64,000 bases of DNA. It comes from Hermetia illucens. Lineage: Eukaryota; Arthropoda; Insecta; Diptera; Stratiomyidae. The stretch is taken from the NCBI RefSeq assembly GCF_905115235.1, contig NC_051851.1:66523559-66587558 (forward strand), read 5' to 3'. The position numbers were made by a program, and so were the translations under genes. Positions 1 to 11,609 of the stretch are shown here, in pieces (position 1 is the first letter of the stretch; each line of letters begins with the position of its first letter). The notes beneath the pieces are model-generated. The model was not told the origin of the DNA, searched no databases, and saw nothing but the letters and a program-made list of their open reading frames with translations.

Positions 1-600
1 AGATGCTCCACATTATAGCCTACATCACTGAAAAATTTCGTGGGACTAGGATAAATTTAAGGGGGGGGGGGGGGGGGCGGTTTCCAGCCAATTATAAAAA
101 ATTATAGTAATATACTATTATTAACTTTATTTGAACAGATATCGGCATGGAAGGTATTTCGAAGCCCAGGGACTATATAATGGCAGCCTCCTGATTTTTT
201 TCAGATTTTTCGGTTTGGCAGTTTCTGAGAATGGCCCGCTTAAAGAAATGGTAATGAGTAATAGCAGCATTGGAAAAAACAGATTTTTTAAAAAACAAGA
301 CGTGATATGGCAAAACGGAATTCATTTTTGGATTCAGTACATCAAAAACCATATAAATCAGTTAAAATTGTTAAAACAGTTTTTCAATATCCGTGTTACG
401 ATTGCATCTGTACATGAAAATTGCAGTATTCCCCTTAAAACAACCATTATGTACGAATAAAAGTTTATCAAACGCTATACCCTAGATAATCTACTCTGTA
501 TTTTAAATTCCAAATTTCAAGTAATTTATAATGTACACACTTCAATAAACATTGACGGATAGATACAATAGCTTGTATTCAACATATTAATTTAACTCAC
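1..600. other. Intergenic/intronic block with poly-G tract and dispersed-repeat piece
   Basis: A run of 17 G follows TTAA at 57-60. Positions 120-245 resemble 35660-35800 (shared 'AACTTTATTTGAAC', 'TTTTCGGTT', 'TTCTGAGAA' modules), so this is an old copy of the dispersed repeat family described at 35610. An open frame at 131-460 has no recognisable family and overlaps the repeat, so it is not called a gene. If the P450 exon at 601-800 is real, this stretch is the start of its first intron. Confidence 0.5.
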
Positions 601-800
601 TTCTCATTTTCAAATTCCTTCGTTTTCTCCTGCAGGTCATAGGCAAAAGCTTTCTTGAGTAGCATCCAATAATTAGTTCCAATGAGTGGGTACGGCTTGA
701 CAAACTTGATGCCGCGTTTCTCGAAGTAGTCATAATGTTTCGATGCAATTTTAATCAAACACCAAACAATAACAGTAAGAGCAAATACAAAAAACAACAT
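601..800 (-). CDS. CYP9-like cytochrome P450, first coding exon only (gene runs off the left edge)
   Basis: Read on the minus strand, the exon starts at ATG 800-798 and encodes about 67 residues: an N-terminal membrane anchor (MLFFVFALTVIVWCLI), a charged stretch, the 'FVKPYPLIGTN' proline-rich hinge and a final FENEK. It ends at a good donor (AA|GTGAGT, intron from 600 downward), phase 2. The same architecture, phase and hinge occur in exon 1 of the complete P450 gene at 17893-18092, so the two are paralogues. P450s of this family are ER-anchored monooxygenases for lipophilic substrates. The remaining exons must lie left of base 1; none is seen in 1-600. An open frame runs upstream to a TTG at 818, but the first ATG is at 800. 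Confidence 0.8.
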
Positions 801-940
801 ATTGACAAAAATCTTCAAGTTTAGGGTTTGAATCTTCCAATATCACACTTCCACTTAAAAACTTTTTGCATTCAGTTACGAATGTATTGACCACTGGAAT
901 GAATGTTCCTAACTAAGCTTATTTTGTAGAATATGGTGCT

Positions 941-950
941 TGTTTATATA
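941..950 (-). promoter_or_regulatory. Candidate TATA box for the P450 at 601-800
   Basis: The minus strand reads TATATAAACA here, about 140 bp upstream of the ATG. An initiator-like TTAGTT lies about 30 bp downstream, near 913. The spacing fits a TATA-driven promoter with a 5' UTR of about 115 nt. This is inference from sequence only. Confidence 0.4.
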
Positions 951-1080
951 AGATTTTATACTCTTGTTAAGTGAGATAACAAACAGTAAACATTGGATAG
1001 AATATATTCGTTATCACCTTTGCAGAGCGAGCTTTTGATTTAACTATCTTTGCTCTGAGGTTATGAACTGAGATACCAAG

Positions 1081-2050
1081 CGGAGACACCGATTTTTCCT
1101 TGACATATCAATAATTATTATTATTCCTTGCATATATGTACATAGGTATGTTGTGTATGTTCAAACTTTACTGAGTTTGTTGGTGGTTCAGCTGAGTTGA
1201 AGTGTGTTGTCTTCACTTCTTCAATACAACCATGCTCCGATTAGACTTCTTTTACCGGACAAGACAATAATCCATTATATGATACTAGCTTTAAATTTTT
1301 CCCACTAGAAATTTGGAAAAATATTTTTGAAATTGTTATAAGTAAAACGAAAATCTGTATACCAAATTTTAATGCGTGACTAATGAAATTATTAAAATTA
1401 ATCAAAATATCCGAACTTCGTTGCTAGAATAGATTATTAGTAATCAGTTTACAATTTCCGCATATTATGATAATTCACACTAAGAAAGCATTTCGCTTTC
1501 GTAAATTTTACACATGGATAGATTGCTTTCCCGTGGCCAAAAAAAGGATCACGATTTATGGGCAACGAACCAACTGGGCCAGCACACGGGCAACATCATG
1601 GGGTATTTCACAGCGTGCTTCTACATCGAAGCTACGATCAGGGTATGGTGATAATAGTTTTGAATATTCGTGAGGGCCGAAGTTATGGGTTGAATAATGG
1701 GAATATTTGAGGAACGACACCACCTTCTCGTCTAGGAGTCCTCTTCCAATAGCAAGAAAGAATCAAACATTTGGAATTATACGCAAATGAAGACATCTAG
1801 TGATATGCTATAGATAATGTTACATTGTACATAAACTCAGTTGGAATTATGTGTTTTGCTTTTGGGATACCGTCGTAAACATTTCAACTTGTGGAGGAAA
1901 CTTAATGATATGACACTTTAGGGTGGACACAATAATCTGAATGCTTTTCATGATTGAAAAGTGGTTGTCAGTTAATTGGAATTGGACTTCCCTCTAATTT
2001 ATATATTTAATTACAGGTAATATACAGAAAAGTAAATTCCTTGTTAAATA
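1081..2050. other. Intergenic, nothing recognised
   Basis: AT-rich sequence with only short unconvincing open frames (for example 1467-1673). No repeat family shared with the rest of the window was noticed. Confidence 0.5.
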
Positions 2051-2056
2051 TTATCT

Positions 2057-3600
2057 TCAGAAAGAAAAAGTAAGTAAATGGCTTAACATGCGATTGAAGC
2101 TAAGGAAGGAGAATGAGCCAAAGGACCCAAGCTGTAGCTCGTTGTGGGACCGGCATAGCCTTGGGTTCGGAGAGTGAAAGTAGATGTCGAGCTCTGCGAA
2201 GAGTACTCCAAAAATGTCCGCACTATGTGTACTCCAAGAGACGACGCGGAAAATAATATCGGATTTGGCAGAACAGTCCATCAAGCAATTACAGAGTTTG
2301 AAATGCGACACATATCAAGGAAGATGCAGCGTTGCTGCAGGGAAAGGAGATTGAGGGTCCGGAGCCGTCACGGAGAATCACCTCCTTCGCGACGGGGAAG
2401 GTTCTTTTGGAAAAAGAGAATCCGGATGAATTTTCGTTGTACAGCTCCAAGAACGTGACAATCACGGTTGCCGAAGGGGGACCAAACTACACAGCAATAT
2501 TCAAGGATGATTGTGACAAGGGTGTTGAACAGTGTTAAGGAACGCTGAATTAAGGTAAAGCCGGAGGAGGAACGTAGCATAAAGCCAATCAATGAAATAG
2601 GAATTGAAACGAAGTTTGTCATCGAAGATCACATCACCCAGGTCTTGATCGGAATTCAGTAAAGAAAGGGGTTGTCCACCAAGAGCGCAGGGAAAGGATG
2701 TTTGGGAGGGTTTAAATGAATAGTACATTTAGTGGCATTTGCTGCAATCAGAGCTAGCTTGTTAACCGAGCACCAATGGACTAAACAGTCAATGTTGAAC
2801 TCCAAGAGAGCAGAGTCTAGTGGATGCAAAACAGAGACAAATAATTTAAGGTCGTCAGCATGCAGCAAACATGGACATGGAAGATGTAGGGGAGGTCATT
2901 AATAAAAATCAAGAATAAGAGGAGGTCAAGAATGGAACCTTGGGAACATCAGAGGAGGGAGAAAAGGAATGGGATGAATGTCCATGAAAAGAAACTTTGC
3001 ATGGACGGTATGAAAGGTAGGAGGAAAACCAAGAGAGGGTATCTAAGTGGGATAGAGTTGAGTGGAAAGAGTTTGGAATGGAGAACATTGTGGCCAATGG
3101 TACCAAAGCCTTTGGCGAAATCGGCATAAATGAAATGTACCCCCTGTCGCGAATTAAGGCATTTAACAGCGAAATTGGTAAAGACCAAAAGGTTTGAAAC
3201 AATAAATCGGTGTTTCACGAAACCATGCCGTTGTTTCCGGATAGCTCAGTGGTTAGAGCACTGGGTTGTCATACGTAAGGCCGCGGTTGAAACCTCGCTG
3301 GTGGCAGTGGGATTTGTATCGTGACTTGACGTCGGATACCAGTCGACTCAGCTGTGAATGAGTACCTGATTCAAATCAGGGTAATAATCTCGGGCCAGCG
3401 CAATGCTGACACATTGCCTCCTAGTGTACCGTTACGGTTTTGAATGAAGTGCTCTAACACACTTCAAGCCCCTGATCCAATATGGAATGTTGCGCCAACG
3501 ATTATTATGAGGCCTAGACCGGATACCGGTTGTTGCGCCGTTGTTGATGATGATGATGCCGTTGTTTCACGATGAGGTGACCAAAATGCGCTGTCAGCCA
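2057..3600 (-). mobile_element. CR1/jockey-like LINE, reverse transcriptase remnant, split by a SINE
   Basis: On the minus strand, frame-shifting pieces give an ordered RT domain: GFVKHRFIVSNL (about 3230), YADFAKGFGTIGHNVLHSKL (about 3130), WFSSYLSYRPCKVSFHG (about 3000), the catalytic-loop remnant LHADDLKLF (2868-2845), then IFDDKLRFNSYFIDWLYATF and LGAVQRKFIRILFF (2620-2410). Several frame breaks and degraded sites show that it is dead. A SINE with 13-bp target duplications sits inside it at 3238-3555; upstream LINE coding sequence continues to about 3600. The CR1 versus jockey assignment is uncertain. Confidence 0.75.
3238..3555 (+). mobile_element. tRNA-derived SINE with an added LINE A 3' tail
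   Basis: The tRNA-like head has an A box (TAGCTCAGTGGTTAGAGC) and a B-box-like GGTTGAAACC, then the family body shared with the copies at 45577, 47503, 51293 and 55478. The body ends at 'TTGCGCCAACGATTATTAT' (about 3510). It is followed by about 45 bp matching the end of LINE A (GATACCGGTTGTTGCGCCG then GATGATGATG). The whole unit is flanked by perfect 13-bp duplications ATGCCGTTGTTTC at 3225-3237 and 3556-3568, so SINE and LINE tail inserted together. Confidence 0.85.
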
Positions 3601-5150
3601 GTTATAAACGTATCTCTCTGATGTTAAGACGCAAGTGTCAGTGGTCACACATTAAGGAGGGGCGACAATTGCATTGCTGGTTACTCCATGCAATGGAATT
3701 CACTCTCCCAAGGTGGCCGACAAGTGGATCACCCTAAGGGCACTTAGCGAAGAACAGAAGGGGAGTGCCGTCTCGGGAAGGGCTAAATGGCAATGATATA
3801 TTTATATAATAATCTAGTCAGTCAATTTTGTAATGCCGTCCCTTGGCCATGCAAAGCTTAGAGCGTAACTTGAAATTTTCGAGAGTACGCTACAGCTTTT
3901 CTACCTACTGCCCATTCCCTATATTCGCCCTCAAAATACTCATTACTTTAGTGAGTTCAAACTTTTCTAATGTGGACCACCCCATTAAAGTGCACCACAA
4001 GCTGTAGCCCATTAGATTAACATCAGATATCACTTTTGTGTGAATTTTGCAGGCCACCGCTGAACTCTGCTAAAGCATCTATTACTCGCAACCAAAGCAC
4101 TCCTGGATAAAATTGTGGAGTTGAATGAGTGTAGTTCACTAACAATATCCTTAATTTAACTATTAGTAAGTTTTTGGAAAGCAGCGCGCCACGCAGATAT
4201 CTTTTCTCTATGTTCGCTTAATAATTGCTCTTGTTCTACACGACAAAAACTACTATAATTCTAAAGCACTGCACTACCTGCTTCCAGGCATAAGAGCACA
4301 CATTGCGGATGTTGATTGTATAGTACTCGATAGCTCTTTGAAAGCCTGCTAGAATGTACTTGGTACAATTCAATCCTTTTGTGTCTGAATCTGCTGGATC
4401 ATATGAATAGAGCTTTACATCTGTTATCAACAGCTAGATTTGTACTACAGTCACTCTTTAACACGTCCAGATAGCTCTCTTCCAAGCAGATACTGGCTCC
4501 TCATCCCCGTCTTTTTCTCACTCACGCTTAAGACCCTCTTTATTAGAATCCGTAAAGCAAATTTCTTCTAAAGCCAGTAATGCAACAAGTTCATACCTTA
4601 ATAGCTCTTCCAGTTAACGCTAACTTTATATACAATTTCCTGCACAAAATATACATACCAATCGAGATTCAATAGAACATACATACAGCTTAAATAATAG
4701 GTAGAGCTGCTTTTGCATCCATTAGCGCACTAGAAATGAATACTTGGAGATAACGCACATGCGAGTTTCCATTAGCCAACCTTGGTAAAGGATACCAATT
4801 TCATTGATTGGAATGATTAATGCCAGTTGCACAATTTGCCAAAACCCTACATCAAAAGCGTTCACATTTGAAATTAAATATAGTTACGAATAGTCATCAT
4901 ATCATCCATTATAATATGAAAACAATGTATAATATATATGTATCTATTTTCGAGTAATTCCACAAATTTAATATTACTAACAGTTACGAAATACCGATAG
5001 CATGTACATAAAAATATTCTCTATTGCCATATGTGCCGCCTAACCTGTGCTAGCTGATAACATGTTTTTGATAATATAATATCAATGCAGTAACCGTCAG
5101 CAATGATTATAAATAGTGACTATCTTTAGTGTGTAGGTATAAGATTAAAT
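3600..5150. other. Intergenic, nothing firmly recognised
   Basis: 3600-3800 is moderately GC-rich and may be further 5' sequence of the LINE at 2057-3600. The remainder is AT-rich with no coding signal above chance and no family shared with other parts of the window. Confidence 0.4.
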
Positions 5151-5175
5151 ATTTTCATTTAGATTTTTTTTTAAG

Positions 5176-5424
5176 TTGCTCTTATACAAAAAAGCCTTCC
5201 TGGGCAAGGGGAAAAGTAACATCCGAAAAAAAAGAATAGATACTTCATCTTTCAGAATAATTATGCCAGCAGATTTTCAAATAGAAAATACACTCACATA
5301 CTTTATCATCGATTGTAGATTTATAAATAAAGCAAAATTATCATATCTTAGGTTGGAACGATCCATACAATATTTTGGAAAACTTAATCTATCTTCAGTA
5401 TTTAAGAAGTGGCAAGAAGATTAG
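5176..5424 (+). pseudogene. Open frame, possible LINE C-terminal fragment
   Basis: About 80 codons are open without an ATG at the start. The peptide contains 'ENTLTYFIIDCRFINKAKLSYL', which loosely recalls the C-terminal Cys/His segment of some LINE ORF2 proteins. No second copy was seen and no gene context supports it. It could be a chance frame. Confidence 0.25.
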
Positions 5425-6975
5425 TCCATTTTTCATTAAAAATTATTTCGACATCTATTCACACAGATCAACGAAGAGCATTTAAAATAAAAATTTTAGG
5501 AAAGAGCCACTAGGAACTCTATTTCTAGCAGAATGTGTTTTAAACCATGCATGCTGTGTAATAAAAGAGCATTCAAATTTAGTCAAAGGGTAGTATACGA
5601 CCCATGGCGAAACGCGGATTGCTACCCACGATGGAGCATAAAACCTTGGAAACGATTACTAGAGCAACCCCAGCAGCTTTACTACCAAACCCTATCTCCA
5701 CCTCAACATGGTGACCTCTGGAAGCTCTTTCTTAATGAAAGGCTGCAGATGATAAGGACGAAGGCGAATCTCCCGCGCCTAAAAACAGTACATATTGTCT
5801 TCCAGATTGAGGGTTGGGTAGGGCTCAACCCTATACGGAAAACAACATGGTACGAAGCCACAAAAGGAGCCTCGGACTGTATTGACTACATTTGCGCATT
5901 TTCTCATGGAACGTGCCCTCCCTGTACAGAAATGGAGCTACCAAACAGCTAGCCGGTACCCTGTCTCAATATAGAGCTGATGTAACAGCATTGCATGAAC
6001 TGTGTTGAGCAGCAACCGGTTTCCTGCAAAACAGTCACTACACCATATATTATAGTGGCCATCCAGTAAACCATGTGCTCGAAGTAGGTTTCTTAGTCAG
6101 CCAAAAAATGAAAGTTGCTATTATCGACTTTGAAAACATAAGCGAACGGCTATGCACACTGCGCTTGCGAGGCAAATTTAGAAATATAAACCTCATTAAT
6201 GTTCACGCCTCTACGAAGGAGACTGTAGAGTCGGAGAAGGATACGGAGACTTATCACGAACTGAGCGAGCTGAGAAACGACTTCATAGACGAAAAAAGGA
6301 AGTATGGGAGAACCAACAGATCTGTGAACTCGAAAAATAGAGGGAGCAACCTCGGTGCTCATTCTCCCGAGACAATGAGAGAAATCTGTTTTCCGACAAA
6401 ATGGGCAAATTGGAGCGATGGGTTGATTATTTTGATGAACTGCTCAACAACCAAAACACCGGCGAGTTGAAGGTCCCGCTAACTAAAGACGACGGACAAA
6501 TACAGCCACCAACAAGTATAGAAGAAACAGTCTGTGGAATTCATCGGCTTAAAAATCATACGTCGTCAGCAGCCAATTGGTTGAATATGGAGGCGACCAA
6601 TTACACCAAGCAGCTCATCAACTTATACTCAAGGTGGGAGTGGCAACGAGGCATTATCTGTCCCATACATAAAAAGGGAGATATTACGTATTGTAGCAAT
6701 TATAGAGGTATCACACTGCTGGGTACCATCTATAAGATGATATTTATGATAGCATAGCCAGGGTAAAATTGTACACGGCCATGAGAGAATTCGGTATCGG
6801 CTGCTCCTGACCTATGTGCGAGGGCAGATAAAAGCAGCAAAATCACTTTCAAGGCCATTCGACATCAACAGCGGTCTAAGACAAGGAGATACCCTATCAT
6901 GCATCCAATTTAACCTGGCTCTGGAAAATTGATTCGTGATGCTAAGGTAAATGTGAGAGGTACGATCCTCTTTAA

Positions 6976-8965
6976 GGGGGTCATCCCGTGTGTTGGGTTG
7001 GAGAAATCGATTTTTTTTGCATGAATTATATCTATATATAGTGGAGAATATGTGGGCAAAGGGATTTTCCGATATTCCGAGTCCTTGAGAAACTACAGGG
7101 TTAAACAGGTAAGGAGTTTGCAGCCGCGGCTAGAGTACTCGATGAGAAAGAGCATTGAATCTTTTTTTACTTGTTAGTTTTTTACCTGAGCCTTATAAAT
7201 TTGAACACAGGTATAAACATAAAAAGATGAAAAACCAATCAATTGTCTAAACTTATTTGCTGTTTGGAATAAAAAGGATAATCCAGTCTAGAGTGAGCAC
7301 TGAAAGGCGTTCAAGTTATACTCAGTTATATTTTGTTGTAAGTATTGTGCTGTTTGTGTGTTCTGTGACTTTTTTAAATGGATCTTACTAAGGGAGATCG
7401 CTTTAACGTTCAACGTCATGCTCGCACTAAAAAACGAGTATTTAATGGGAATCGATAGTTATCAGAGAAGAAAAAGGACTTCGCATCAACATCAGCAAAG
7501 AAACATTTAGCAAGCATGAACATGAATGTTCCAATTGCGACAAGTGTTGTATATTGTATATTGGATTTTGCTGGAGTTTTCTCCGGTATTTCTGCAAATT
7601 TCTGTATACGTAGTAGTAAAAAAGGAATACGAAGGACATGTCGAGAAAAGAATGGGAACGCGGCTTAGAAATGCAAAGAAGAATCACAAACGCATTTGTG
7701 GAAAAGGGCTGGAAAACTTACTGATAAGGACCTCACTACATTTTCTGGGCTGGCTATTCGTCGACACGCAAAGTCGATAGAAGGAATGAAGCAAGAAATT
7801 TTGGAAACTTTCTTCCATAAATGTTCTACAGACGAAAATCCTCAGCATCAAAATTGTCCAGCAGGTGAGGGCAGTTGGTGCAAATGGCACAAAGCGGAAG
7901 CTAAAGGAGAACTGGATAGTTTTCACCAAGAGAAGGCACCTTTGACTGAAGAAGTTCAAACAGTCATCAAACCACTCTACGAAGATTTGTCACGAGATGA
8001 TCTCTTGAACAGATGTTTAGGACCAGAGACCCAGAATAACAATGAGTCGTTGAATGCATTAATCTGAACTTTCGCTCCTAAACACCTTCATTCTGGGGCC
8101 AAGGTCGTAGAAATAGCCACTTTTCTGGCTGTAATTATTTTCAATGGAGGATTCAATGGCATTCTCAAAATCCTAGTGACAATGGGATGTCAAGTTGGTC
8201 ACATATGTCAGGTTTATACCGACCGCCGTAATGAAGCGCGAATTTGGCGGTCCGAACGACGATCGACTGATCTCGCTAAAAGAGCCACAATTGACACCAG
8301 AGAGCAACAATCGGCCTGACAAGACTTTTTTGAAGAAACGGAGGGTGCTCTCCATGGACCAGGTATAGCAGATTAATGGTGAGCTAAAATTTTACTGTTG
8401 ATAATCACATTTAAATTTTCAAATGCGTTTTTCTCGAAACTGCATCTTAAAAATCGGCTGCCACCATAGCTAAAAATCTATCCAACCAAATTCTTTGAAA
8501 TTTTCACGACTTCTTTAATACATATTTCTACGGTCCGCAAACTAGGATAATTGCAATTGGATGGGTAGTTTTTGTTTAATTCATAAAAAAAGCGTGAAAA
8601 AATACTAAAATCCAAAAAATTAAGTTTAAAAGCCCACCAAAAATTTACCTATTAATATTTTCTAATTATCCTAGTTTGCGGACCGTGGAATATTGTCCAT
8701 ATTAAAATGCCGTTTAGTTTTTTTCCCTCAGATGAACACAGCGCCACCCAGCGTGGCAGCAGAAAAACACCTTTTTTTGGAGATGGGTGCATAAATTAAC
8801 ACCTATTCCGAAAATTAGCTACGAAATCAAGCTGAATTTATCACATATACGAGAGATATCAATAAAGATATGGTGAAAAAATCACGTTTCTATCTTTATC
8901 CAGTCCTTCAAAATAATTTTTCAAAAAAAGGCAAAAAAAAACGGCCTTCACACGGGATGACCCCC
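6976..8965 (+). mobile_element. Kolobok-type DNA transposon, complete ends, broken transposase
   Basis: It has perfect 17-bp terminal inverted repeats (GGGGGTCATCCCGTGTG at 6976 and its complement ending at 8965), each flanked by TTAA (6972-6975 and 8966-8969). The uninterrupted site is visible in LINE A copy 2 (about 21565, 'CTCTTTAAGTCCACCC'). Inside, a plus-strand transposase starts near 7378 (MDLTKGDRFNVQRHARTKKR) and continues through KLTDKDLTTFSGLAIRRH, CPAGEGSWCKWHK, LYEDLSRDDLLNRCLG, NNNESLNALI, and a C-terminal ETEGALHGPGIAD near 8365. The Cys/His core, the conserved NES segment and TTAA targeting match Kolobok/Mutator-like-domain transposases. Several frame breaks make it non-autonomous now. 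piggyBac also uses TTAA but has different ends and protein. Confidence 0.8.
8525..8694. repeat. Internal inverted repeat in the Kolobok 3' region
   Basis: The arm at about 8527-8556 (core 'GGTCCGCAAACTAGGATAAT') is repeated inverted at about 8664-8693, separated by about 105 bp. It lies in the non-coding 3' part of the element, between the transposase stop and the right end. Confidence 0.75.
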
Positions 8966-9809
8966 TTAAGTCTACCCAACTACTGGCCTATACTGACGAT
9001 ATCGACAAAATGGGAAGAACAACCAGAGACGTACAGTCTACCTTCATCCAGATCGAGCAAGCGGCGTGAGATCTTGGGCTGGACATCAATGAAGGCAAGA
9101 CAAAACATATGGTGGCAACGTCAGCACCAAAAACCAACCAGCCAACAACATCAAACTGCACTGGTCAAATAGGAAAAATAAAGATAGGAGACTACAGCTT
9201 TGAGACCATTGATCATTTCTCCTATCTAGGGTCGAAAATCACAACCGATAATAGCTATGAGGATGAAATCTGCACACGGTTGTTGCCAACAGACCCTATT
9301 TCAGCTTACAAAAACTGTTCCGCTTAAAACGTCTCACAATAGGGTCAAAGCTCTTACTGTACAAGACAATGATCTTACTGTACAAGACGGAGATCTGGGT
9401 TCTTAGCAACAGAGAGAAGTTCGAGAGAAAAATCTTGCGAAGAATTTTTGGTCCCCCACATAAAGATAGACGATTCCGTAGCCTACATAGCGGCAAAATC
9501 TATGAGCGATACCATGGCCGTCAGGTTGTGGTTAAAATCCGGCTCAATAGGTTGCGTGGGCGGGTCACTTAATCCGTATGGATGAGGATGATCCAGCCCG
9601 AAAAGTCTATAAGGGCAATATATATGGTAGAAAAAGAAGACGAGGCAGACTCACCCTGAGATGATACGTAGGCAAAGACGCCAGGCAGCTTTTAGGGATA
9701 TCGAATTGATGGGCCTCGTGGCCAAACCGGGATATCTGGAGTTCCTTATTAAGACAGGTCAAACCGGATACTGGTTGTTGCGCAGTTATTGATGATGATT
9801 CCAATTCAA

Positions 9810-10125
9810 TAATGATCCTTTTAAGGATGCAGGCGATAATTTAGCACGTGTAAACCCTTTCGTTTAGGATTAGTGATAGGATAAGTGAGTTAAATGCAAA
9901 AAAGCAACGATAATAGGGAACTCAAACTATCATGTCATTTGTACTCCACTTCAAAATAATTAATCAAAACGCGCCTTACAGCTCCCAACTATGATTAACA
10001 ATAAATCTCTAGTCTGAAATACCACCATAATTACTGATCTCTAATGATGACGAAGTTTAGTCAAAACCCAAAGAAAAACAGAAAAAGCCATGATCATACC
10101 GTTTTATTCGAATCTCCAAATATCT
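9810..10125. other. P450 gene 3' flank, distal; nothing recognised
   Basis: AT-rich sequence without coding signal or shared repeats. Confidence 0.4.
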
Positions 10126-10130
10126 AGATT

Positions 10131-10480
10131 TTTGACTCCATTCGGTCACGCTGCTCTCAGCGCAAAGGTGAGGCAGCGTCTGAAGGGTTGCCTCTGCCCT
10201 GGACGAAACCGTTAGTCCTTTTTTGGTTTTTTTTATGTAATTCTTTAGTAACGAGGGAAATCTATCATAATATTAATTATTTTATCAAAAACTCCGGCAT
10301 CTCCTTTAGATAGTCTGGTATCAAAATTTTCCATGAAAGATGCCTTGTTAAATTTGTCACACGTTCGAAAGTAATGCTTTCATATTAATCGAGGCCAACA
10401 TTTCGTCTTAACTCATCAGACACTGCCTCACCTCTGCCCTGGGAGCAGCGTGACCGAAAGTGACAACAGATAGAAATCGT
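10131..10480. repeat. Two arms of a foldback (MITE-like) repeat facing outward
   Basis: 10131-10185 is one arm in reverse orientation (GGTCACGCTGCTCTCAGCGC ... GAGGCAGCGTCTGA). 10414-10475 is the other arm (CATCAGACACTGCCTCACC ... GGGAGCAGCGTGACCGAAAG). They match the two arms of the compact foldback element at 42466-42665 but point away from each other. The flanking module 'CCTGGACGAAACCGTTAGT' after the first arm also occurs, inverted, next to the 42466 element. Confidence 0.7.
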
Positions 10481-10489
10481 TCCTTTTTA

Positions 10490-11580
10490 TATAATCGTAA
10501 ACACGACAAAGGTGCGAATTATATCCAACTTTTAAATAAGAAACCGTTAGTCATATTTTCTATTTTTTGAATACTTGGGTGCTATGCCCAAAACGAGGAA
10601 TCCATGGACCAAAAAAATAAGAGTAAGTTGCTCTCCCTCAATTTTCAATTTCAAAAGGTTAGTAGATGCTTTATTGAACCTGGTTGTCTCAGCCCGCACA
10701 AGATTGGACTACCTCGTCCGATGACGACCACAACCTACTGCAGATAATGGAAGTGGTAAACCCTTGTTCAGCGGAAAATACTTTTAAATAGGCTATAAAA
10801 TACCAGAAAGAAGTATCGGATGAACATACGTCGTGAATTTTCAATTTTCCAGATCACAGTAGCTCCGCTCTTCGAAAGCAATTTAATCGCTTATTTTCTT
10901 CCACTTTTTACTTTTCTACTGCGATGCTATGCTGACCCATCGCATTAATATTTGTACTTTCAAATTCACGATTTTTTTCCTGGGATGTGTAAACCAAGGA
11001 ACTAGCAAGACCTAAAAAGTGCATCTTTGGAGGTGTACCGCCAGAATTCGCCAATGTTTCCGTTAATTGACTCACTCTGCCCTCGTGCTTGATAATTAAT
11101 TGATTGATTATCCCCAACCTCCACTTTCATTACAGCTACAAAAAAATCCCTAAAAACGATAATAAAATTCCCCAACTATTTTTTATGTATCGAAAATAAT
11201 CTTGAAGAAAAATGCGGTTCATAGATATCGAAAATTTTATTAATTATTGTGTCAGGGAATTTCACCAAAAGGATCTACAAAAATTTTTGTGTAATATTAT
11301 TTTGTTCGAAATGCCCAAATTCAGCATTCGTTAACCACATGCGAACTGAACACAGGTTAGCTTACCAGACAAATGTCTAATAATTCATAAAAACAGTCTT
11401 GAGACGAATACAAAGGTACTAAGGCCTAGGACTAAGAAATCAGTTTAAAGGACAAATAAAAAATTATGAACTTGAGAAATTCCCTGCGATTTGGACTATC
11501 TTCAAAGGGGTTTCAATTGACCGTCTTTTCAACAACGAGACTACAGTTCTCCCTTCTTGAGGTACGATAAAAAAGGTTTA
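10490..11580. other. Downstream of the P450 gene; nothing firmly recognised
   Basis: 10500-10640 shares short modules ('TATGCCCAAAACGAGG', 'AAGTTGCTCTCC') with 42680-42735 and 48940-49230, so repeat debris is present. The remainder shows no coding signal. Confidence 0.4.
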
Positions 11581-11583
11581 TCC

Positions 11584-11589
11584 TTTATT
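11584..11589 (-). terminator. Poly(A) signal AATAAA of the P450 gene
   Basis: AATAAA on the minus strand lies 21 bp downstream of the P450 stop codon (11610-11612). This gives a very short 3' UTR if used. Confidence 0.45.
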
Positions 11590-11609
11590 ACTGTGATCAT
11601 ACTGTGTTA

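Larger units (their letters stand above)
5580..9800 (+). mobile_element. LINE A copy 1 (RTE-like non-LTR retrotransposon), split by a Kolobok element
   Basis: A 5' leader (5580-5900) precedes an APE-type endonuclease (WNVRSLYRNGATKQLAG from about 5908; LRLRGKFRNINLINVHA at about 6165). The endonuclease C-terminus and pre-RT linker are internally deleted compared with copy 2. RT follows (DKMGKLERWVDYFDELLNNQ at about 6395; KKGDITYCSNYRGITLLGT at about 6680). At 6975 it is interrupted by a 1990-bp DNA transposon and resumes at 8970 (LAY.DDIDKMGR, INEGKTKHMVATSAPKTNQP, FSYLGSKITTDNSY). The 3' region includes 'CTATAAGGGCAATATATATG' and ends near 9800 with GTTGTTGCGCAG plus a GATGAT tail. Stops and frameshifts throughout make it inactive. 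Confidence 0.85.

Noticed and set aside
131-460. 109-codon open frame as a gene
   Set aside because: It overlaps a dispersed repeat, has no recognisable domain and its composition follows the AT-rich background.
3238-3305. tRNA gene from A and B boxes
   Set aside because: The same head occurs in several dispersed copies followed by a common non-tRNA body and target duplications, so it is a SINE head.
7684-7959. Minus-strand open frames across the Kolobok transposase
   Set aside because: They are shadows of the plus-strand transposase, which matches a known family in ordered blocks.
9780-9800. GATGAT tracts as hammerhead CUGAUGA cores
   Set aside because: These are the simple-repeat tail of LINE A and lack the hairpin and GAA strand.
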